A DNA stretch of 64,000 bases from positions 522,216-586,215 of the forward strand of contig NC_021039.1 in NCBI RefSeq assembly GCF_000210095.1, in the 5' to 3' direction. The DNA comes from Ruminococcus champanellensis 18P13 = JCM 17042 (GTDB lineage Bacteria > Bacillota > Clostridia > Oscillospirales > Ruminococcaceae). A program made the translations under genes and the position numbers. This document shows positions 58,463-64,000 of the stretch, in pieces. Below the pieces are notes generated by a model. That model was not told the origin of the DNA. It saw only the letters and a list, made by a program, of their open reading frames with translations, and searched no databases. Positions within the stretch are counted from its first letter, which is position 1. Each line of letters opens with the position of its first letter.

Positions 58463-59578
58463 ATGAAACAGATTCTGCAATTTTTTCGCCGGGAGGCGGT
58501 GCTTTGCATTGCCGGAGCGCTTGCCGTCGGCTCTGCCTTTGCGGTGCCTCCCAGCGGCGCATATCTGGACTACATAGATTTCCGGGTGTTGATCCTGCTG
58601 CTGTGTCTCATGCTTACCGTAGCAGGCATCCGGCAGACCGGCGCATTCACTGCCCTGTGCCAGGGGCTGTTGCGCCGGGTACACAGTGTCCGCATGGTGG
58701 GCTTGCTGCTGGTGCTGCTGTGCTTTTTTCTCAGCATGCTGCTGACCAATGACGTGACCCTGGTGACTCTGGTGCCCTTTACCCTGCTGCTGCTGGAGGG
58801 GATCCCACGGCAGGACGCTGATCGGATCACCATCCGACTGCTGGTACTGGAAACCGCCGCCGCCAATCTGGGCAGTATGCTGACCCCCATGGGCAACCCG
58901 CAGAACCTGTATCTGTACAATCGATACGGCTTTTCCATGGGCACCTTTCTCAGCGCCATTGCTCCTTATTCCGTCCTGTCCCTGGCATTGCTGGCAGGCT
59001 CCTGTTTGCTGTTCCTGCCGGTGCAGCCCATTGCTCCGCCCAGGGCACAGAGCCGGATCCAAAGCCCCGGACGGCTGGGGGCGTACTGCCTGCTGTTTGG
59101 AGTGAATCTGCTGACGGTGCTGCGGATCCTGAATCCCTGGATTCTGCTGGGGGTGATCTGCATCGCCCTGTTGTTGCTGGACAGAAGCCTGTTCCGGAAG
59201 GCGGATTACAGCCTGCTGCTGACCTTCGTGTTCTTTTTCATCTTTGTGGGGAATATGGGGAACATCCCGGCGCTGTCCGGGGCATTGCAGCGATTACTCC
59301 AGGGCAGGGAGCTGCTGACGGCAGTGCTGGCATCCCAGGTCATCAGCAACGTGCCGGCGGCGATTCTGCTGTCCGGTCTCTCGGAAGACGGCAGGGCGCT
59401 GCTGATCGGCACAAATCTGGGGGGATTGGGTACTTTGATCGCCTCCATGGCAAGCCTGATCACCTACAAGCTGTATGCGGCGACCCCCGGCAGTCAGCCC
59501 AAGCGGTACATGGGAGTGTTCACCCTTTGCAATCTGGCATATCTGGCGGCATTGCTGCTGCTTTATGCGTTTATTTAG
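58463..59578 (+). CDS. SLC13/ArsB-like ion transporter family protein
   Basis: 371 residues starting MKQILQFFRREAVLC; AAAGGAGAGG lies just upstream. Ten or eleven hydrophobic helices; the LTNDVTLVTLVPFTLLLLE and LGSMLTPMGNPQNLYLYNRYG segments are the first clamshell half of ArsB/CitT-like permeases, and ASQVISNVPAAILLSGLSEDGRALLIGTNLGGLGTLIASMASLI is the second. Members move anions such as citrate, arsenite or sodium-coupled substrates. The protein is shorter than usual (430 or so). No ars gene nearby, so the substrate is open. It is 9 nt before the AlkZ-related gene. Confidence 0.85.
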   Translation: MKQILQFFRREAVLCIAGALAVGSAFAVPPSGAYLDYIDFRVLILLLCLMLTVAGIRQTGAFTALCQGLLRRVHSVRMVGLLLVLLCFFLSMLLTNDVTLVTLVPFTLLLLEGIPRQDADRITIRLLVLETAAANLGSMLTPMGNPQNLYLYNRYGFSMGTFLSAIAPYSVLSLALLAGSCLLFLPVQPIAPPRAQSRIQSPGRLGAYCLLFGVNLLTVLRILNPWILLGVICIALLLLDRSLFRKADYSLLLTFVFFFIFVGNMGNIPALSGALQRLLQGRELLTAVLASQVISNVPAAILLSGLSEDGRALLIGTNLGGLGTLIASMASLITYKLYAATPGSQPKRYMGVFTLCNLAYLAALLLLYAFI

Positions 59579-59587
59579 GAGGATATC

Positions 59588-60298
59588 ATGCGGCATGAAA
59601 ACGGCGAATGGATGTTACAAGGCACGGAGGCTTCGGATCCCAGCCGGATCCGGGATCCGGAGGGGCTGATCGCCTATGTGGAGCAGGCAGGCTTCCTGCC
59701 CCTGTTCCAGAATGAGATTCCGGGCTTTTCCGTGGAGGAGCATACCCTGGCGGCGGACTGGTGGACGGGAGATCCGGAGCGGGATCCCTGGGAGTGGCGG
59801 AGCATTGCCGCCCGGAGCCACCGGCTGGCGTACGGAAAATTTTTCAGCGGCAAGGCAGGGTTCCTGTCCCTGGAGTGGCTGCCTTGTTTTGTGAATCACC
59901 GCCGGGACGGCTATGATTTCGACAGTCTCTATGAAGCCGGGAAAGCCGGTCATCGGGAGCATCAGATCATGGAACTGTTCACAGAGGGTGCATCCCTGTT
60001 TTCCTGGCAGATCCGGCAGCTGCTGGACACGGGCAAAAGCCCGGAGGGGGCGCTGACCCGGCTGCAAATGCAGCTGTATCTGGTGACGGAGGATTTCCAG
60101 CAGCGGCTCAGCAAGCAGGGCGTTCCCTACGGCATGAGTGCCGCCCGGTACTGCACCCCGGAGAAGTTGTGGGGATATGAAGCAGTCACCGCCGCATACG
60201 GGGAGTCCCCGGCGGATTCCTATGACCGGATCCGGCAGCAGATCTTAAAGCGATACCCGGATGCATCGGACAGAGCGATTCGCCGGATCTGTCCGTGA
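59588..60298 (+). CDS. AlkZ-related winged-helix protein
   Basis: 236 residues with AGGAGGATATC upstream. The pattern WWTGDPERDPWEWRSIAARSHRLAYGKFFSGKAGFLS...FVNHRRDGYDF is that of AlkZ-related proteins common in gut Firmicutes, which share folds with the AlkZ/YcaQ DNA glycosylases but lack most of the catalytic chain. No biochemical role is known to me. Co-directional with the transporter gene with a 9-nt gap. Confidence 0.7.
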   Translation: MRHENGEWMLQGTEASDPSRIRDPEGLIAYVEQAGFLPLFQNEIPGFSVEEHTLAADWWTGDPERDPWEWRSIAARSHRLAYGKFFSGKAGFLSLEWLPCFVNHRRDGYDFDSLYEAGKAGHREHQIMELFTEGASLFSWQIRQLLDTGKSPEGALTRLQMQLYLVTEDFQQRLSKQGVPYGMSAARYCTPEKLWGYEAVTAAYGESPADSYDRIRQQILKRYPDASDRAIRRICP

Positions 60299-60302
60299 AC
60301 CC

Positions 60303-60343
60303 AAAAATCCCGCCCTGGTATGTACCAAAGCGGGATTTTTTTT
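60303..60343. terminator. Terminator between convergent genes
   Basis: AAAAATCCCGC and GCGGGATTTTTTTT with a CCTGGTATGTACCAAA loop that can itself pair; active in both directions. Confidence 0.85.
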
Positions 60344-60355
60344 ATGCAGTGCTGT

Positions 60356-60766
60356 CTACAGCTGTTTCTGCATCCGGATATGGGGACAGCCCTCATCCGG
60401 GTATACCTCCCCCACCGGGGTGTACCCCAGCTTTTTGTAAAAGCCGGATGCCTGAACCTGACCGGATAATTCTGCGGCAGTGCCGCCTGTGCAGCGGATA
60501 TATGCTTCTGCCCGGCGCATCAGCTCCCGTCCCAGACCCGTGCCCCGGTATTGGGGCAGCACAGCCACTCTGCCGATGTGGAAGCACCCTTCCGCCGGAT
60601 ACACCCGGCAGGTGCCGGCGGGCTGCGTTCCGTCCCATGCTACAATGTGGACGGCGGTTTCATCCGTTTTGTCAAATTCTAGCTGAAAGCCCTGCTCCCG
60701 GACAAAGACCGCCTCCCGGATCTGCCGGGCGGCATCCGGCAGGCTGTGATATGTGGTAAATTCCAT
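60356..60766 (-). CDS. GNAT-family N-acetyltransferase
   Basis: 136 residues, complete single-domain GNAT. The acetyl-CoA loop is VLPQYRGTGLGRELM, preceded by FHIGRVAV; the C-terminal YKKLGYTPVGEVYPDEGCPH segment matches ElaA/YjcF-like members. The substrate cannot be read. It lies 12 nt after the phosphatase gene, likely co-transcribed. Confidence 0.85.
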   Translation of the reverse strand: MEFTTYHSLPDAARQIREAVFVREQGFQLEFDKTDETAVHIVAWDGTQPAGTCRVYPAEGCFHIGRVAVLPQYRGTGLGRELMRRAEAYIRCTGGTAAELSGQVQASGFYKKLGYTPVGEVYPDEGCPHIRMQKQL

Positions 60767-60778
60767 GATGCCCTCCCG

Positions 60779-61312
60779 TCAGAATGAATATGAAACGATT
60801 TCGCAGTTGTGCATACCATAGGCGGCGTATTCCGCATTGGTCATGTCCACAAAGTAGGAACGCACCACACGGGCGATGCCGTTGTGCGCCACCAGCAGAC
60901 AGGTTTCCCGTCCTGCTTTCAGCTCGTCCAGCAGGTTGTAGATCCGCTGTGCCACCCGGAGCATGGATTCTCCCGTGCCGAAGGAATTGACGAATTGTGC
61001 CTTTGCCGTCCGGAATTCCATGCCGTCCCTGGGCGTGGATTCGTAGATGCCGAAGTTCTGCTCCGTAAGTCTTGGCTCCGGTTGTGTCGGGATGCCGGTG
61101 ACTTCTGCGATATGCCGGGCGGTTTCCGCTGCCCGGATCAGAGGCGAGTACAGGATCCGGTCGATGGGGCATTGCTCCGCCAGAAGCCGTTCCCCCAGTG
61201 CCCGGGCCTGCTGATGCCCCAGCTGGGTCAGGGGAATATCCGTTGCGCCGCAGATCTTGTTTTCCACATTCCACACGGTCTGCCCGTGTCGGGTAAAATA
61301 CACTGTTCCCAT
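60779..61312 (-). CDS. Histidine phosphatase (phosphoglycerate-mutase family)
   Basis: 177 residues starting MGTVYFTRHGQTVWN, with CAGGAGGGC upstream. The RHG motif, SPLIRAAETARHIAE, the acid residue in LTEQNFGIYESTPR and the second histidine in LLVAHNGIARVV are all present. Such small members are usually phosphatases of sugars or cofactors (CobC, PhoE-like); which one is not decidable. First gene of a two-gene unit with the GNAT protein. Confidence 0.88.
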   Translation of the reverse strand: MGTVYFTRHGQTVWNVENKICGATDIPLTQLGHQQARALGERLLAEQCPIDRILYSPLIRAAETARHIAEVTGIPTQPEPRLTEQNFGIYESTPRDGMEFRTAKAQFVNSFGTGESMLRVAQRIYNLLDELKAGRETCLLVAHNGIARVVRSYFVDMTNAEYAAYGMHNCEIVSYSF

Positions 61313-61382
61313 ATTGCCCTCCTGGTTGATGATAACTCCAGTATACCACATCCGGGCGCTTTTTTCAATCCGGCTGCATCCC

Positions 61383-61411
61383 TTGACGGATTCGGTTATA
61401 TTTGGTATCAT
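61383..61411 (+). promoter_or_regulatory. Sigma-A promoter of the frameshifted response regulator
   Basis: TTGACG (61383-61388), 17-nt spacer, TATCAT (61406-61411). Confidence 0.65.
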
Positions 61412-61434
61412 ATAAGGCAATGGAGGGATGCGTG

Positions 61435-62098
61435 ATGGCGCATATTTTAATTATCGAGGACGACAGCAGCATCAACAGTATGCTCCGGGATGCACTGGGC
61501 AACAGCGGCTATACCTATGCCTTTTCCGGCACGGAGGGTCTGCTGTTGCTGGAGCGGGAGCAGTTTGATCTGATCCTGCTGGATCTGATGCTGCCGGGGA
61601 TGCGGGGCGATGAGGTGCTGCGCCGGGGGCGGCAGCTGACCCAGGCACCCTTTCTGGTGCTGTCGGCGGTGGATTCCCTGGAGAGCAAGGTGGAGCTTCT
61701 GACCCCTGGGGGCGGACGATTACATCACCAAGCCCTTTGAGATCGAGGAACTGCGTGCCCGGGTGCTGGTACAGCTGCGGAAGCATCAGTCCCCGGCAGT
61801 GCAGATCACGGTGGGGGAGCTGACCTTGGAGCCTGCCCTGCATCGGATCACCGTCTGTGGCAAGGAGCCTTCCCTGACTGCCCGGGAGTACAGGATCCTG
61901 GAGCTTCTGATGAAGAATCCCACCAAGATCTTTTCCAAGCAGGAGATTTACGAGTCCGCCTGGGACAGCTATTATATGGGGGAGGACAAGACCATCAACG
62001 TGCATATCAGCAACATCCGGCAGAAGCTGCGCCGGTATATGGAGCAGGAGTATGTTGAAACCGTGTGGGGCATCGGGTTCCGGATGACGCAGGCATAG
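61435..62098 (+). pseudogene. OmpR-family response regulator interrupted by a +1 frameshift
   Basis: GGAGGG precedes an ATG giving MAHILIIEDDSSINSMLRDAL with phosphoacceptor D50 (LILLDLMLPG). After KVELLT the frame runs into RLHHQAL and stops at 61738-61740. Deleting one C from the CCCC at 61703-61706 restores TLGADDYITKPFEIEELRARVLVQLRKHQ-type sequence and the full winged helix (TAREYRILELLMKNPTKIFSKQEIYESAWDSYYMGEDKTINVHISNIRQKLRRYM) to 62098, about 220 residues. Everything but that one base is intact, so this is a very recent mutation, a sequencing error, or a phase-variable tract. No partner kinase is adjacent. Confidence 0.85.
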
Positions 62099-62112
62099 CT
62101 TACGGTGTAGCT

Positions 62113-63453
62113 TTACATATACTTGTACTTTTTCCGGTATGCAAGGATGCAGACGATGCTGAGGGCAGCCGCCAGACCCTCTGCCAGCACGGCGGACCAC
62201 CAGATCCCGTCCAAATCCCACAGTCGGGGCAGGACGAAGATGAAGGTGATCTGCAGGATCACGGTTCTGACAAAGGACAGAATGGCGGAGATCAGTCCGT
62301 TGTTCATGGCGGTAAACAGACCGGAGCCGAAGATGCCGATGCCGCAGAACAGGAAGGAAACGGAATAGATGGCAAAGGCGTGGGTGGTCATGTCCAGCAG
62401 GGACTGGTCGTAGCTGGTGAAGATCATGGCAAGGGGCCGTGCCAGCACCTCTGCCGCCAGCAGCATGATCACGGAGGAGCCGAGAATGATGGAGGCGCAT
62501 TTGCGGAACAGGCTCTTCAGCTCTGTGCCGTTGTCAGCCCCGTAGTTGAAGCTGAACACCGGGGAGGTGCCCACAGAAAAGCCAAAGAATACGGCAATGA
62601 AGATCATATTCACATACATAATAACCCCGTATGCCACTACGCCGTCGTTGCCGGCATATTTCAGAAGCTGGGCGTTGTACAGCATGCCCACCAGGGACAT
62701 GGAAACGTTGGACAGGAACTCGGAGGAGCCGTTGGTGCATGCCTTTAAAAGGGCATGGCCGTCAAATTTCGCCTTTCCCAGTTTCAGCAGCCAGTTGTTC
62801 CGGGCACTGAAAAACAGGGCGATGGGTACGCCGGCGCCAATGAGCTGACCGATGACGGTGGCAATGGCTGCTCCCGCCAGTCCCCAGTGGAATACGGTAA
62901 TGAACAGTGCGTCCAGTACCATGTTGGTGACTCCGGCTGCCACCGTGATCCAGAATCCCACCTGGGGTCTTTCCGCCGTAATGAGAAAGCCCTGGAGGGT
63001 ATATTGCAGGGTCAGAAAGGGAATGCCGCACAGGCAGATGCGGCCGTACAGAATGGCGTTATCCAGCACAGCCCCCTCCGCCCCCAGAAGGACGGCGATC
63101 CGGGGCAGAAATACGTTTCCGATGATAGCCAGAAGGACGCCGGCTGCCCCCATGAAATAGGTGAAGAAGGAAAACAGGCTGTTTGCCTTTTCCCGGTCAC
63201 CCTCCCCCAGGGTCTTGCCGATCAGGGCGGAGCCTCCAAGCCCGATCATATTGCCCACTGCCCCCAGCATCATAATAAAGGGCATGATGATATTCAGTCC
63301 GGCAAAGGGGATCTTCCCCACATAGTTGGAGACAAAGTAGCCGTCCACGATGCCGTATACAGAGGCAAAGATCATGCTGGCAATGGAAGGCAGTGTGAAC
63401 CGGAACAAGCGCCGGTAGGTAAAGTGGTCGGAAAGCTGAATGGGTGTTTTCAT
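62113..63453 (-). CDS. MATE-family efflux transporter, MarR-linked
   Basis: 446 residues starting MKTPIQLSDHFTYRRLFRFTLPSI; AAAGGAGG stands 5 nt upstream. Twelve helices in two halves, with SVYGIVDGYFVSNYVGKIPFAGLNIIMPF near the start and FSVGTSPVFSFNYGADNGTELKSLFRK in the second half, as in the MepA/DinF-like group. Its ATG overlaps the stop of the MarR gene (ATGA), so the two are translationally coupled. It probably exports the compound sensed by the MarR protein. Confidence 0.92.
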   Translation of the reverse strand: MKTPIQLSDHFTYRRLFRFTLPSIASMIFASVYGIVDGYFVSNYVGKIPFAGLNIIMPFIMMLGAVGNMIGLGGSALIGKTLGEGDREKANSLFSFFTYFMGAAGVLLAIIGNVFLPRIAVLLGAEGAVLDNAILYGRICLCGIPFLTLQYTLQGFLITAERPQVGFWITVAAGVTNMVLDALFITVFHWGLAGAAIATVIGQLIGAGVPIALFFSARNNWLLKLGKAKFDGHALLKACTNGSSEFLSNVSMSLVGMLYNAQLLKYAGNDGVVAYGVIMYVNMIFIAVFFGFSVGTSPVFSFNYGADNGTELKSLFRKCASIILGSSVIMLLAAEVLARPLAMIFTSYDQSLLDMTTHAFAIYSVSFLFCGIGIFGSGLFTAMNNGLISAILSFVRTVILQITFIFVLPRLWDLDGIWWSAVLAEGLAAALSIVCILAYRKKYKYM

Positions 63454-63905
63454 AATGTCCTCCTTTTGAGTTGTGCCTGCAGTTCCTCCCGCAGGTTTGT
63501 ATTCAGCCGCCTGGTCAGCTCCAGGTAGCATTGCTGCTCTGCATCGCTGAATTTGCTGTAGGCGGCGTCCTCCGCCTGCTTCAATGGATCAATGGTGGTT
63601 TGCATCAAGGCTTGCCCTGCGTCCGTCAGTATGATCCTTTTGCTGTTCCGTGTACCGGACAGCGTTTCCAATGTCAGATAGCCGTTCCGAATCAGGTTGT
63701 TGATGGCGGTGTTGATGGTCTGCTTTGGAAAGCAGCACTGCCGGCACAGATCCTGCTGGGTGTAGGTTTCTGTGGCATCCGATACCATGTACAGGATCCA
63801 CATGGCGGTGTCGGATAAGCCGTATGCCACGGCAGCTGTATGATAAATGGCGTCGTATTCTTTCATTAGTTGATCCAGCTGTTTGATGTAGGTTCTGATA
63901 TCCAT
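63450..63905 (-). CDS. MarR-family transcriptional repressor
   Basis: 151 residues with AAAGGAG 10 nt before the ATG. Winged helix-turn-helix: TYTQQDLCRQCCFPKQTINTAINNLIRNGYLTLETLSGTRNSKRIILTDAG, with the recognition helix around KQTINTAINNL. Two cysteines (CRQCC) lie next to the DNA-binding helix. Helices at both ends form the dimer. It is the first gene of the MarR-MATE operon. Two near-identical palindromes in and just after its promoter indicate autorepression relieved by a ligand or by oxidation. Confidence 0.92.
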   Translation of the reverse strand: MDIRTYIKQLDQLMKEYDAIYHTAAVAYGLSDTAMWILYMVSDATETYTQQDLCRQCCFPKQTINTAINNLIRNGYLTLETLSGTRNSKRIILTDAGQALMQTTIDPLKQAEDAAYSKFSDAEQQCYLELTRRLNTNLREELQAQLKRRTL

Positions 63906-63933
63906 AGGCTATATCGCTCCTTTATCTTTATGT

Positions 63934-63951
63934 AAGTCCGAAACCGGACTT
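63934..63951. promoter_or_regulatory. MarR operator 1
   Basis: AAGTCCGAAACCGGACTT, a perfect 7-bp inverted repeat, just downstream of the -10 box at the likely transcription start. Confidence 0.85.
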
Positions 63952-63955
63952 ATCT

Positions 63956-63984
63956 ATTATAGTCCGGTTTCGGACTCTTGTCAA
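63956..63984 (-). promoter_or_regulatory. Consensus promoter of the MarR-MATE operon
   Basis: Minus strand TTGACA (63979-63984), 17-nt spacer, TATAAT (63956-63961). The spacer is almost wholly occupied by operator 2. Confidence 0.9.
63961..63976. promoter_or_regulatory. MarR operator 2
   Basis: AGTCCGGTTTCGGACT lies between -35 and -10. Its centre is 26 bp from that of operator 1, and the two sites share the same core in opposite loop orientation. Confidence 0.85.
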
Positions 63985-64000
63985 GCGGATTTTGCGGAAC

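Overview
The window looks like a chromosomal segment of a GC-rich, spore-forming, plant-fibre-degrading Firmicute of the Oscillospiraceae/Ruminococcaceae. The evidence is dipicolinate synthase (dpaAB), spoVT, the yabP-yabQ-divIC-yabR order, an intact CIRCE/groESL operon, consensus sigma-A promoters, a GH43 enzyme, and a secreted protein ending in a type I dockerin. The dockerin points to a cellulosome producer of the Ruminococcus champanellensis type; the species is inference. I saw no rRNA, tRNA, CRISPR array or intact IS element.

Region by region. 1-11 kb: a carboxypeptidase-like protein cut by the window edge, an HPr-like protein without the active histidine, mtaB, purL, a small BofC-like protein, a class A PBP and an RNA methyltransferase. 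11-23 kb: a tandemly duplicated small membrane gene, dpaBA, an HtrA protease, cca, groESL, an OmpR-type two-component pair and a second HtrA-like protease. 22.5-28.2 kb: TetR regulator, DUF308 protein, MMPL permease and a heptad-repeat exported protein, apparently one export module. 28.2-32.1 kb: yabP-yabQ-divIC-yabR, then SPFH and zinc-ribbon membrane proteins. 32.2-38 kb: an AT-richer accessory island of zinc-ribbon membrane proteins, an NPCBM lipoprotein and a frameshifted small gene, beside an AgrC/LytTR-type signalling pair; a decayed piece of a similar kinase marks its left edge. 38-46 kb: spoVT, sbcDC, a cytidylate-kinase-like gene and a MATE pump with an attenuator leader, divergent from bioY with a BirA-like operator. 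46-56 kb: GH43, then a two-component system next to a five-gene operon resembling the dlt (teichoic acid D-alanylation) system but carrying a fold-III PLP decarboxylase. 56-64 kb: dockerin protein, SLC13/ArsB-like permease, AlkZ-related protein, GNAT, phosphatase, a frameshifted response regulator, and a MarR-MATE operon with two palindromic operators.

The most interesting items are: (1) the dlt-like operon (50166-55792) with an embedded decarboxylase, probably controlled by the adjacent two-component system through an 11-bp-period triple direct repeat found upstream of both operons; (2) the MATE leader (45316-45393), a 25-codon upstream ORF that contains an intrinsic terminator and whose stop overlaps the pump's start; (3) the LytTR-type direct repeats and kinase remnant at the left edge of the 32-36 kb island; (4) a palindromic repeat family, three copies, each in an untranslated transcript segment; (5) two genes broken by single-base homopolymer changes. 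Starts were chosen from ribosome-binding sites and family alignment. Function statements rest on motif recognition by eye, not on database searches.
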